Positions 53,007-62,424 of a DNA stretch of 64,000 bases are shown piece after piece. Every line of letters begins with the position of its first letter. Positions within the stretch are counted from its first letter, which is position 1. Made by a program: the position numbers and the translations under genes. Under the pieces are notes generated by a model, which searched no databases, was not told the DNA's origin, and saw only the letters and a program-made list of their open reading frames with translations. The DNA is from Flavobacteriales bacterium (GTDB lineage: Bacteria > Bacteroidota > Bacteroidia > Flavobacteriales_D > Sanyastnellaceae): positions 3,897-67,896 of the forward strand of contig JADKIZ010000024.1 in NCBI GenBank assembly GCA_016722445.1, given 5' to 3'.

Positions 53007-56000
53007 TCAGTTCTTAGGTTCTGTCTGTTGTCTCTTGAAAATACCGGTGATAGCATTCGCCAATCGGCCAATTCCATCGAGTAGTTTTTTCAATCCATCA
53101 TAAAACAAAACCACTGACATCAAAATGGTCATAAACCAAATGACCAGCATGTTGGCAGATAAAGTGGTGATCTGTTTGCCAAAGAAATTTTTGGATGGGG
53201 CATAAAAATGCGCATCGAAAAATCCTCCTGTCGGAGTGAGGAATACTGGATTGTGCTTCTGTACTAGTTGCTGATCGTATTCTACAATCTTCTTCAAGTC
53301 GTTTTTGTTTGTTGCAAAATCTTCGAGACTTTCATTGTAACAAGCATCCTGTAATTTCAGGTATTTCTCGCGTAGCTCCGGAGTAGCAGTCAATTCTGCA
53401 ATTTTGCCTTCCTTGCGCTGATTTACAGAGTTGTAGTTGTTGATGTAGTATTGATCCAATTCGGCAAGAGCTGCATCAACATTATTCAATACATCATCTG
53501 TGACCTGCTCGGGTTGCAACATTTCAACTTTTGAAATACTCAAATCTGGAATGCGCGCCAATTCTTTGGTCAACTCGTTTTTCAAAACATTCAGGTTGTA
53601 CCCAAACTGCTGTCCGGGATTGTGCTCATGCATCATCTTTCTGCAATCAGCACTTTTCGTTTTGAGTTCTTTTACCCAATAATCTTTTTTCCAACTATAA
53701 TATTTTCTGTCGCGGTCAAATTCAAAAAACTGTTTTTCGAAATCGTTGTTCTTGAATTGGTAAACCGCCATGGCTTCATAAGCCCATCTCGATATCATCA
53801 CGTTTCCAACCCATGGCACGCGGCTTTGGCTTGCGATGGCAGGGTAGAGTCTGTCGAATCGAACAATCACTCCACTGAACAACAATTGCGGGATGATGAG
53901 AATCGGAATGATGATATAGATAACCTTGGCACTGTTGAAGCTGGCCGAAATATTCAAGCCGAGCACATTGGCAAAACAACTTGTGCTAAACAAGGCCAAC
54001 CAGAAGGGAAGGAACATGCCTTCTATTTCCAAAACATAGTTGCCGATCAGCGTAAATGAGAATGTTTGAATAAGACTGATCGCGAACATGATTCCGATTT
54101 TCGCGGTGAGATAACTGTATTTGTTCAAGTTGAGGTATCTCTCACGCTTGAGTATCTTTTGGTCTTTGATGATTTCTTCTGCACTCACCGTAAGTCCGAG
54201 GAAAATCGCCACCACCACGGAGATGAACAAGTATTGAGGGAAGTTGAGGTTTTCTCTAAAGGTGTAAACCTGTTCGCCACCTCTTGCTGTTGGATAATAT
54301 TTGATGAACAAGGAGAGTACAAAGGCCAGAACGGGCGCTTCAAGAAAGTTGATGAGCATATACTGGGTATTGGCCAATTGGCTCAACACATCACGCACCA
54401 CGAATACTTTGAATTGCTTCAATGCTCCCGGCAAACTGAATGAACTTTGAGGTCTGTCGAGTTTTTTCTCTTTACCCTGAAGGTGATTACCGATGATAAC
54501 GTTGAAGAAATTATTCCATTCCTTGGGAGCTACTTTTCGGTGTTCAGTTTCATTGCCATATTCATCCACAACCTTCGCTTCAATGATGTTGAAGATCTGT
54601 TCTGGATTTACATTACCACAATGCGGACATTCACTTTCTGTCAGGTTCACCTGGTTGGCGAGGCGTTTGAAGTAAATGATACTTTCTACCGGATTGCCAT
54701 AATAAATTGGATAACCGCCATTATCTAAAATGAACAGTTTATCGAGCATCTTGAAAATATCACTGCTCGGTTGGTGGATGACCACAAAAATGAGTTTGCC
54801 TCGAAGGGTGAGTTCCTTCAGCAAATCCATGATGTTTTCAGAATCGCGGCTCGAAAGACCAGAGGTTGGTTCATCTACAAAAAGTACCGATGGTTCACGG
54901 ATGAGCTCGAGGGCGATATTCAGCCTTTTGCGTTGTCCGCCGCTGATGGTCTTGTCCAATACACTTCCAACGCGCAAATCCTTGCATTCAAAAAGCCCAA
55001 TGGATTGCAGTGTTTTGGTTACTGTATGATGAATTTCATCTTCTGTCTTATCGGCAAAACTGAGACGTGCATTGTAATATAAATTCTGATAAACGGTGAG
55101 CTCTTCAATGAGAAGGTCATCCTGTGCTACATATCCCAGTACGCCTTCAATTTTGTCTTTTTCATGGTGAATGTCAATACCGTTGATATTGATTTTACCA
55201 TAAGTAGGAGTGTAGTTACCGTTGAGGATGTTGAGGCAGGTACTTTTTCCAGCTCCACTTCCTCCCATGATTCCAACGAGATTGCCGCTTTCTTCTACCA
55301 GATTAAATTGGTGAAGGGCTTGCTTATTGGCTGCAGGAAAATAATAGGATACGTTTTCTGCGCGATAAACAATCGTCTGACGATTATTCGCCTCCAGAAA
55401 ATTGTGGACGATATCACTGTAAAATATCGGACTGATTTTGCTGCCCCGGATATTCGCTCCCTGGCCAAACACGTACGTTCTGCCGGGAATGATATTCTGG
55501 CTATTCAGATACAATTCATCTGGACCGAAATAGCGGATGAAAAACAAGTTCTCCAGTTCTATTCTCAGGAAAACGAGATGTCCACGCAAACCATCAATAT
55601 GAATTGATCTGAGCCAACTTTGATTGTATGATTTATCGGATGAAACAATCAGGAATCCCTGGTCGGTGATGACTTCATTGTCTTGTGTTTCCACAAGTGT
55701 TCTCACTTGTCTGAATGTTTCCTGATCAATATTAAATGCGTCCGAAACCGTTTGAATGAGTTCGAGTTCTTGTTCGCCACGTTCACTGTATTCTCTCAGG
55801 AATTCTAACAACCTCACCACCACGAAGAACTTTTCTTTTTGCTGAAGTTCTTCATTGATCTGATCACAGATCCTCAAGACCTTCACTGAGGTCATGGAGG
55901 TCCTTTTTTCTGACTTACTTCCTTTGTGGAATTTTTCAGCAAAATCTTCATATACCTGAAGGTATTTGCTGACCATCTCTTTATTGAGTTGCTGACGCAA

Positions 56001-56093
56001 AAAGACAGCAACGATTTCGCGACCGGAATTTTTTCCCGATCCCGAAATGATCGCAAACAATTGCATCAAAGCTCTTAGTATTCCTGCACTCAT
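53007..56093 (-). CDS. ABCG-like transporter, ATPase fused to ABC-2 permease
   Basis: 1,028 residues. An N-terminal helical region (about 1-230) resembles a TerB-like domain. The ATPase has Walker A GGSGAGKST (about residues 275-283), Q-loop VAQDDLLIEEL, signature TISGGQRKRLNIALEL and Walker B SVLFVDEPTSGLSSRD. A Cys-rich insert CPHCG lies near 500. The membrane domain (about 580-780 and a last span near 990) is of the ABC-2/ABCG kind, with a long soluble helical stretch between. Fused half-transporters of this type are frequent in Bacteroidota; the substrate is unknown. Confidence 0.9.
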   Translation of the reverse strand: MSAGILRALMQLFAIISGSGKNSGREIVAVFLRQQLNKEMVSKYLQVYEDFAEKFHKGSKSEKRTSMTSVKVLRICDQINEELQQKEKFFVVVRLLEFLREYSERGEQELELIQTVSDAFNIDQETFRQVRTLVETQDNEVITDQGFLIVSSDKSYNQSWLRSIHIDGLRGHLVFLRIELENLFFIRYFGPDELYLNSQNIIPGRTYVFGQGANIRGSKISPIFYSDIVHNFLEANNRQTIVYRAENVSYYFPAANKQALHQFNLVEESGNLVGIMGGSGAGKSTCLNILNGNYTPTYGKININGIDIHHEKDKIEGVLGYVAQDDLLIEELTVYQNLYYNARLSFADKTEDEIHHTVTKTLQSIGLFECKDLRVGSVLDKTISGGQRKRLNIALELIREPSVLFVDEPTSGLSSRDSENIMDLLKELTLRGKLIFVVIHQPSSDIFKMLDKLFILDNGGYPIYYGNPVESIIYFKRLANQVNLTESECPHCGNVNPEQIFNIIEAKVVDEYGNETEHRKVAPKEWNNFFNVIIGNHLQGKEKKLDRPQSSFSLPGALKQFKVFVVRDVLSQLANTQYMLINFLEAPVLAFVLSLFIKYYPTARGGEQVYTFRENLNFPQYLFISVVVAIFLGLTVSAEEIIKDQKILKRERYLNLNKYSYLTAKIGIMFAISLIQTFSFTLIGNYVLEIEGMFLPFWLALFSTSCFANVLGLNISASFNSAKVIYIIIPILIIPQLLFSGVIVRFDRLYPAIASQSRVPWVGNVMISRWAYEAMAVYQFKNNDFEKQFFEFDRDRKYYSWKKDYWVKELKTKSADCRKMMHEHNPGQQFGYNLNVLKNELTKELARIPDLSISKVEMLQPEQVTDDVLNNVDAALAELDQYYINNYNSVNQRKEGKIAELTATPELREKYLKLQDACYNESLEDFATNKNDLKKIVEYDQQLVQKHNPVFLTPTGGFFDAHFYAPSKNFFGKQITTLSANMLVIWFMTILMSVVLFYDGLKKLLDGIGRLANAITGIFKRQQTEPKN

Positions 56094-56164
56094 GGTATTT
56101 CATTGTGCAGAATGTCTATTTGGTCTCGTACAAGCAATCTCGCTGCACTGTGCAGCTTTCCGTA

Positions 56165-56587
56165 TTATTTCTGAAAACCTATTACGATGGTCGCACAGCC
56201 CGAATCACTTTTGTTGTTGTCGAGCATGGTCTCTATCGTTACTGGCATCGTGTTTTCCACCATAAACTCCCAATAAGGGGAAGTGGAAAAATCGACATTG
56301 CTGAACAGGATGTTTTTATCCTGATCAACAATTTTAAATATCAATGTATTGTCCGAACTGCCGCTACATGCTGCAATCCGATACGTCGTTCCTTTGAATA
56401 ATGTGGTATTGAATTCTGCTACTTCGTCACCTGTAAGCAAAGCTTTATAGGTTTGACCATCGCTGATAAAATCTGAAGAAAGGTATCTCATACAATAGTC
56501 AGTGAGACTATCACATTGCGCAGTTGAATGCTGTGCAACCGAGAACAAAATTCCGAATATGATGATGCTGGGGTATTTCATGCTCAC
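56165..56587 (-). CDS. Small secreted protein of unknown function
   Basis: 140 residues with a signal peptide (MKYPSIIIFGILFSVAQHST from the second Met). The mature part has paired cysteines (CDSLTDYC, RIAACSG, SGCATIVI) and beta-strand alternation (YKALLTGDEVAEFNTTLFKG, TYRIAACSGSSDNTLIFKIV), suggesting a disulfide-stabilised beta sandwich. The start overlaps the stop of the upstream lipoprotein by 4 bases, so the two are co-transcribed. Family not recognised. Confidence 0.65.
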   Translation of the reverse strand: MSMKYPSIIIFGILFSVAQHSTAQCDSLTDYCMRYLSSDFISDGQTYKALLTGDEVAEFNTTLFKGTTYRIAACSGSSDNTLIFKIVDQDKNILFSNVDFSTSPYWEFMVENTMPVTIETMLDNNKSDSGCATIVIGFQK

Positions 56588-57474
56588 TCTATGATCAGGT
56601 TTCTTACTACTCTTATTTGTTCGCGTATGGCATTCGCCTGCTCTTCATCAATGTTAACCACACTCTGACTGCGCAGATAAGTCTTCTTCTCGCGCTGGTC
56701 GTTGATAGGTTGTTTATATGAATAGCTGCTTTGCAGCGCAGTAAACATTTCACACAATTTGATCAATTCACCTTTCACCTTGTCAAATGCGGGATCGGAG
56801 AGTTTCTCAGACAATCTTAAGATACTTGGTGCAGTGTATTTCTGTTCGCCAAGACGCAATCTGAATTCGGCATTTTCAATGGATGCATCTGCAGCAAGGT
56901 GCACAGATTCTACCCAACCACCGATCAGAATATAACTGCTCAACTGACTGCGCTGATTGGTTTTGAGGTAACGATCAGCCATTCTGAAAAACTCTGAATT
57001 GAGTTTCAATATGGAGTCGCGGTTGCTCAGATTGCTGTTGAGTTTCGTCACCAATTTTTTATCGAGATTCTCCAAAATTCCAAGTTCCGAAGAAATGGAT
57101 GCAATGGCGTCGAAGTAGTCGATATTGATTTGACCTAAATTGTAATTGGCTACATAAGCCAGATCCGCTCCATAAATACCGAGGTTGAGCGATTTGGAAG
57201 TTTCATTCAAATAGCGACCCTTGTTCTGGAGTCCATTGATCAGATTTTGTTTGAAAGGCAAACTGCTCTTCTGAATCATCATGGCAATTTGAATCGGAGA
57301 GGGTACAGAAATGATCTCACCTTCATAATTCATCGTGCCCGATGTAGAAACGCCAACCGTATCTGCTACAGAATTCTGAACAGGTGGAGGAGTGTTGTCC
57401 GCACATGATTGCAAAAGCGCTGCCGCACCAAGCGCACAGGTGATTGTACAAAATACTATCAGATTGATTTTCAT
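56584..57474 (-). CDS. Lipoprotein of unknown function, helical
   Basis: I start at ATG 57474 (MKINLIVFCTITCALGAAAL), giving 296 residues with lipobox LLQSC. The mature protein is mostly helical: IQIAMMIQKSSLPFKQNLIN, then GADLAYVANYNLGQINIDYF, LVTKLNSNLSNRDSILKLNS and a C-terminal QANAIREQIRVVRNLI. No enzyme motif is visible. It is the first gene of a two-gene unit with the small secreted protein. The family is not named with confidence. Confidence 0.65.
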   Translation of the reverse strand: MKINLIVFCTITCALGAAALLQSCADNTPPPVQNSVADTVGVSTSGTMNYEGEIISVPSPIQIAMMIQKSSLPFKQNLINGLQNKGRYLNETSKSLNLGIYGADLAYVANYNLGQINIDYFDAIASISSELGILENLDKKLVTKLNSNLSNRDSILKLNSEFFRMADRYLKTNQRSQLSSYILIGGWVESVHLAADASIENAEFRLRLGEQKYTAPSILRLSEKLSDPAFDKVKGELIKLCEMFTALQSSYSYKQPINDQREKKTYLRSQSVVNIDEEQANAIREQIRVVRNLIIE

Positions 57475-57753
57475 CGGGTGGATCAATTATCAAACCTTTA
57501 TATCGTAAAGAAGGCTCAGAATGTTCCGTTTCTTCTGCGTTTTTCAGGAAAAAGAATTCAAAACATCGGGACAAAGAAAATCAATTTGGTCGGAAATGGT
57601 GCGGTTCTTTAGGAAGTTGTTCGAAATTCTGAAGATTGGTGGCAATATTCGGTGAATTCACCTGTTTAAGTCGGGTTTTACGACCGAACCATTTTCTTTT
57701 TCACGAGAAGCTTTGAAGTGTAGCCGATGTTAACCCAACTTTGCCGGGTAGAT

Positions 57754-59298
57754 ATGATGAACAATAACAAAACTCTTTACGCCTTCCTTCTGTTGGGCCT
57801 TTCCTTCGTCCTGATTTGTTGTAGAAAGGAAAAATTCACCACCGACAGCAGTGCGAAGCTTGAATTTTCCAGAGATACCATCTTCTTCGATACGGTTTTT
57901 AGCACCATCGGCAGTACCACCCAATATTTGAAAGTGTACAACCGCCACAACGAAAGCATCCGAATTTCTGAAATTTCACTCGAAAACGGTACCAATTCGC
58001 AATACCGCATCAATGTGGATGGCACGGATGGCCCTCTGCAAACCGATATCGAAATTTTACCCAATGATAGCATCTTCGTTTTTGTGGAAGTCACGGTAGA
58101 TCCGGGTAATCAAAACATTCCCTTTATCGTCGAAGATCTTTTGCATTTCACCACCAATGGAAATGAACAACAGGTTGTATTGCAGTCGTGGGGACAAGAC
58201 GCCTATTTTCATGGTGGATTGAATACGTGCGGAGATCCTATTTCTGAAGTAATCAGCAATGAAAATGGCAATAATTTTTGGGCGGCAGATAAGCCCCACG
58301 TGGTATATGGTATCGTTGCAGTAGATTCCGCAGAAACCCTCACCATTGAAGCTGGATCACAGGTTTATTGTCATGGAAAATCGGGTATTTATGTCTACAA
58401 AGGTTCCATCAATATCCTTGGTCAACAAGGCAATGAAGTGGTTTTTCAGGGTGATCGCCTTGAACCAGCATACGCCGACCTACCCGGTCAATGGGGCATT
58501 CAATTGGATTGCCCGATAGACGACGGGGTTGGACAAAATATTGCGAGTATCATTCGCGGCGGTATCTGGATTTATGAAAGTCCCGGTTCCATCATTCAGC
58601 ATGCGGTGATTAAAAACGGCAACATGGGTATTCAGGTGGATACCACTGGGGTGGCCTATACCTCGACCAATTTTTCTGTGAAAATTGAAAATACCAAGAT
58701 CCTGAATATGGCTGGGTTTGGTCTTTGGGGACAAAATGGTTCGATCAAAGGCACGAATGTGCTGGTCGGAAATTGCGGACAGGCTTGTGCATACCTCGGC
58801 TTTGGTGGAAAATACCATATGGACAATTGCACTTTTGCCAATTATTGGAGCGATAACAGCCGCACTTTCCCTGCTTTTGTGCTCAACAACTACTACAAGG
58901 ATCAGGAGGAATACATTTACTCGCGTCCTTTGGTGAATTGTCAGTTCAACAATTGTATCATGTATGGAAACAATGCACAACTTGAAGATTTCAATGAATT
59001 CCTGATTGATACCGACGAATCTTCACCTTCTGAATATGTGTTCAGATATTGTTTGGTAGATACCGATCAAAGTGTGGAGGAAGGCGTCAGTTTTGTGAGT
59101 ATGGTCAACGGTATCGGACCTGCGTTGTGCGATCCAGCCAATTTCAATTTCCAAGTATCCGCGAATCCTTCTTCTATGATTGGAAATGTGGCCAATGCCA
59201 ATCCTTTCAATGAAGATATCGATGGCAATCCATGGAATTCTTTGTGGATGAAAGGATGTTACGCCTATGATCCTTCAGATTCGAATCACTGTGACTGA
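57754..59298 (+). CDS. Large lipoprotein with beta-helix body, unknown function
   Basis: I choose ATG 57754 or 57757 (MMNNNKTLYAFLLLGLSFVL), since a lipobox LICC follows and a TTTG-N20-CAACTTTG promoter-like pair ends at 57743. About 514 residues. An N-terminal Ig-like domain (LEFSRDTIFFDTVFSTIGST) precedes a parallel beta-helix body (ESPGSIIQHAVIKNGNMGIQ, IENTKILNMAGFGLWGQNGS, MDNCTFANYWS, NCQFNNCIMYGNNAQLEDFN). It is exported and lipid-anchored. The 3' end overlaps the NUDIX gene by 32 bases. Confidence 0.75.
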   Translation: MMNNNKTLYAFLLLGLSFVLICCRKEKFTTDSSAKLEFSRDTIFFDTVFSTIGSTTQYLKVYNRHNESIRISEISLENGTNSQYRINVDGTDGPLQTDIEILPNDSIFVFVEVTVDPGNQNIPFIVEDLLHFTTNGNEQQVVLQSWGQDAYFHGGLNTCGDPISEVISNENGNNFWAADKPHVVYGIVAVDSAETLTIEAGSQVYCHGKSGIYVYKGSINILGQQGNEVVFQGDRLEPAYADLPGQWGIQLDCPIDDGVGQNIASIIRGGIWIYESPGSIIQHAVIKNGNMGIQVDTTGVAYTSTNFSVKIENTKILNMAGFGLWGQNGSIKGTNVLVGNCGQACAYLGFGGKYHMDNCTFANYWSDNSRTFPAFVLNNYYKDQEEYIYSRPLVNCQFNNCIMYGNNAQLEDFNEFLIDTDESSPSEYVFRYCLVDTDQSVEEGVSFVSMVNGIGPALCDPANFNFQVSANPSSMIGNVANANPFNEDIDGNPWNSLWMKGCYAYDPSDSNHCD

Positions 59299-59917
59299 TG
59301 ATGATTTCATATTAGAACTGAAGTTTCGTCTCAAAAACCGACAGGCTATCGATGCGAAAAATGCCCTCATGGGCTATCCTAGGGCATCGGTAAAACACGC
59401 CAGAACCCAGGATCCACCACCAAAAGAAAGTGCCGTCATCATGTTGATCTATCCTCATGAGCAAGTATGGCATACATTATTCATGCGAAGACCCGATGGA
59501 ACCGGAGTGCATAGTGGTCAGCTCAGTTTTCCGGGAGGCAAGTTGGAATCTGGGGAAACTCATTTGCAAGCTGCCAGACGCGAGGCATTGGAAGAAGTAG
59601 GGGTAGAGCTCAGTGAGGATCACATCGTCGGAAGCCTGACCGAAGTTTATATCCCGCCGAGTCATTTTGTGGTTACCCCGTTTTTAGCGGTACTTGCAGA
59701 AGAACCGAAATTTATTCCCAATCCGCACGAAGTTGTAGAATTGATCTCTTATCCCATATCCGATTTTCTTCAGGATAATATTGTCGCGGAAAAGGAGATC
59801 TTCATTCCAATGTTGGGTAAAAATATCCAGGCGCGTTATTTTGATGTGAAAGGAAATACCCTCTGGGGCGCAACCGCCATGATGGTTCAGGAATTCCGCG
59901 CATTATTTGGTTTTTGA
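59267..59917 (+). CDS. NUDIX hydrolase, CoA pyrophosphatase type
   Basis: 216 residues. The NUDIX box is complete: GGKLESGETHLQAARREALE followed by EVGV (about residues 84-107), with the RE-x2-EE metal-binding core. Upstream, ESAVIMLIYPHEQVWHTLFMRRP and the preceding region match the CoA-pyrophosphatase subgroup (LPRPSxG-type region less clear). It splits coenzyme A or its oxidised forms into phosphopantetheine and adenosine bisphosphate in the cytoplasm. The start lies within the end of the lipoprotein gene, so the two are coupled. Confidence 0.88.
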   Translation: MILQIRITVTDDDFILELKFRLKNRQAIDAKNALMGYPRASVKHARTQDPPPKESAVIMLIYPHEQVWHTLFMRRPDGTGVHSGQLSFPGGKLESGETHLQAARREALEEVGVELSEDHIVGSLTEVYIPPSHFVVTPFLAVLAEEPKFIPNPHEVVELISYPISDFLQDNIVAEKEIFIPMLGKNIQARYFDVKGNTLWGATAMMVQEFRALFGF

Positions 59918-60020
59918 GCGAGAGCGGGCGGCTAAGTGCGGCACACATCATGATTTTTTTCAAAAAACAGGAAATCCCAAGAGGCTTGGAGTGAGGAATT
60001 GGGTTGATGTTTAAGAATCA
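59918..60020. other. Edge between the NUDIX gene and the hairpin array
   Basis: Non-coding lead-in to the repeat array. The first, isolated reverse-oriented hairpin unit begins just after it. Confidence 0.5.
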
Positions 60021-61700
60021 TGAAACCCCGAAGGGGTTATGGATGTTCGGGCATGGTCGTCCTTTTTATAATCATGTCACCCCTTCGGGGTTTTTGATGC
60101 CCAATGCTTGGTCATGTCTTTTCTATAATCATATCACCCCTTCGGGGTTTTTGATGTTCCGTGTCTGGTCATGTCTTTTTTATAATCATGTCACCCCTTC
60201 GGGGTTTTTGATGCTCCGTGCGTGGTCTGTTTTTTCTATAATCATGTCACCCCTTCGGGGTTGGTATTGAAGTGAATTGAGGCATATCATTTGTTGTTTC
60301 TTGCTACCAATATTCAATGATCAATCATGCCTTCATTCAAAACCCGAAGGGGTGTCATGATTATAGCAAAATGGTTGGAAAATGAAGTGATAGAAAACCC
60401 CGAAGGGGTGACATATTTAAAGGTTATGTTGGTGAAGAGAAGACCGCAGAAGTTCGTGTTGATTTCCGATAATGGTTGATGTTTAATAATCATGTCACCC
60501 CTTCGGGGTTTTCGATAATTCGTACATGATCATGTTATTTTCTATAATCATATCACCCCTTCGGGGTTGGTGTCGAGGTGAATTGATGCATATCATTTGT
60601 TGTTTCTTGCTACCAATATTCAATGATCAATCATGCCTTCATTCAAAACCCGAAGGGGTGTCATGATTATAGCAAAATGGTTGGAAAATGAAGTGATAGA
60701 AAACCCCGAAGGGGTGACATATTTAAAGGTTATGTTGGTGAAGAGAAGACCCAAGAGATTGGTGGTGATTTCCGATAATGGTTGATGTTTAATAATCATG
60801 TCACCCCTTCGGGGTTTTCGATAATTCGTACATGATCATGTTATTTTCTATAATCATGTCACCCCTTCGGGGTTGTTGGCGAGGTGAATTGTCACATATT
60901 ATTTTTTGTTTCTTGCCAACAATATTCCATGAATGATCATGTCTTCATCCACAACCCCGAAGGGGCAACGATATACGTCTTTGACCACCATTTTTATCAA
61001 CATTCGCCATTCAATTCGCCCAATTTCTGAACGAAAAACCCGAAGGGGTGATATAATAAAGGTTGTGTTTGGAAGAGAAGACCCAAGAGATTGGTGGTGA
61101 TTTCCGTTAATGGTTGATGTTTAATAATCATGTCCCCTTCAGGGTTTCGATAATTCGTACATAATCATGTTATTTTCTATAATCCCCTTTCGGGGTTGGT
61201 GGCGAGGTGAATTGTCACATATTATTTTTTGTTTCTTGCCAACAATATTCCATGAATGATCATGTCTTCATCCACAACCCCGAAGGGGTGTAATGATTAT
61301 AGCAAAATGATTGGAAAATGAAGTGATAGAAAACCCCGAAGGGGTGACATATTTAAAGGTTATGTTGGTGAAGAGAAGACCGCAGATGTTCGTGTTGATT
61401 TCCGATAATGGTTGATGTTAATAATCATGACACCCCTTCGGGGTTTTCGATAATTCGTACATGGTCATGTCTTTTCTATAATCATGTCACCCCTTCGGGG
61501 TTGGTTGCGATGAATTGTCGCATATTATTCGTTGTTTCTTGCTACCAATATTCAATGATCAATCATGCCTTCATTCAAACCCCGAAGGGGTGTCATGATT
61601 ATAGCTCATCCACAACCCCGAAGGGGTGTCATGATTATAGCAAAATGGTTGGGATAGGATGTATTAGTAAACCCCGAAGGGGTGATATAATTCAAACATC
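60021..61700. repeat. Hairpin-unit array, left part (24 units)
   Basis: Each unit has a core CCCCTTCGGGG (forward) or CCCCGAAGGGG (reverse), preceded by TATAATCATGTCA (forward) or followed by its complement. Order of orientation: R, FFFF, RR, FF, RR, FF, RR, FF, RR, FF, RRR. Tandem forward units are 56-57 bases apart. F-to-R and R-to-F spacers are themselves conserved (for example GAGGTGAATTGATGCATATC and GTTTCTTGCTACCAATATTC), so whole segments of about 300 bases recur at 60475, 60781, 61113 and 61411. A few cores are mutated (61132, 61182). No convincing gene lies inside. Confidence 0.95.
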
Positions 61701-61813
61701 AGGATTGTACGAATTTATTACGCAATTTGCGGTTTCGATATTCGAATAAACGTTACCGGCTGTTGGAGATGCGCCGATTATTTTTAATCTTCCAATTCAA
61801 AAATGAAACAATT

Positions 61814-62278
61814 CTATTTCTCAATCCACTCGAACAAAAATTTTTCATCAAATTCTATCTCGAATTTCTGAAGAAAATCCAAATATTCATCTTTGAAGGA
61901 TTTCTTTCTGTGATGTTCTTCTTGATTCGCTATATACTCAAATACGGTTTCGATTTGTGAATGTGAATATGAAAATGCTCCATAACCTTCTTGCCACGAA
62001 AATTTCTTGTTCAAGAACTTTTGCTCATTGATGAAGTTGGAAGAATTGTTTTTGATATCTCGTACTAAATCTGAAATACTCAAAGATGGTTTAAGTCCGA
62101 AAAAAATATGGACGTGATCCTCAACACCATTTACAATGATAGGTTTGTGATTTTTTGCTTTGATAATTCCTGCTATGTACTTGAAGACATCATCACGCCA
62201 AGGTTTTCTAAGTAAATTTTCCCTGCCTTTTACTGCAAAAACGCAATGGATATAGATTTGAGAATAGGTGCCAGCCAT
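61814..62278 (-). CDS. tnpA: IS200/IS605-family Y1 (HUH) transposase inside the hairpin array
   Basis: 154 residues, intact, from ATG 62278 (MAGTYSQIYIHCVFAVKGRE). The HUH metal site is VEDHVHIFF (about residues 57-65). The catalytic tyrosine helix is SQIETVFEYIANQEEHHRKK (Tyr about 116) with the preceding WQEGYGAFSYS, all typical of the family. The enzyme would cut and join single-stranded DNA next to hairpins. The nearest array units are a reverse unit on the left (61670) and a forward unit on the right (62440), so the gene lies within an inverted pair. There is no tnpB/IscB-like gene nearby. Confidence 0.92.
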   Translation of the reverse strand: MAGTYSQIYIHCVFAVKGRENLLRKPWRDDVFKYIAGIIKAKNHKPIIVNGVEDHVHIFFGLKPSLSISDLVRDIKNNSSNFINEQKFLNKKFSWQEGYGAFSYSHSQIETVFEYIANQEEHHRKKSFKDEYLDFLQKFEIEFDEKFLFEWIEK

Positions 62279-62420
62279 AGTGTTTAGTGATATTCTGGTA
62301 ATAATGTGACAAAAATAAAAAAATGATATGAAATTGCCAGAATGAACGTGGAGTGTTTATGTTGGAACGCAACCGAACTTTGTGATGGCATTCTGATTCG
62401 TGAGGGCTCGGTGCAATTGA
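62279..62420. other. Upstream flank of the Y1 transposase
   Basis: Non-coding; contains an inverted repeat ATTCTGG...CCAGAAT around 62292-62344 that could be part of an element end. The forward array units resume at about 62428. Confidence 0.4.
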
Positions 62421-62424
62421 TTTT

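Noticed and set aside
60004..60270. Protein-coding gene with NHVTPSGF repeats (also 61408-61749, 62606-62836, 63623-63820)
   Set aside because: The frame is open only because forward units are spaced 57 bases apart; no ribosome site, and the peptide changes frame where spacing changes.
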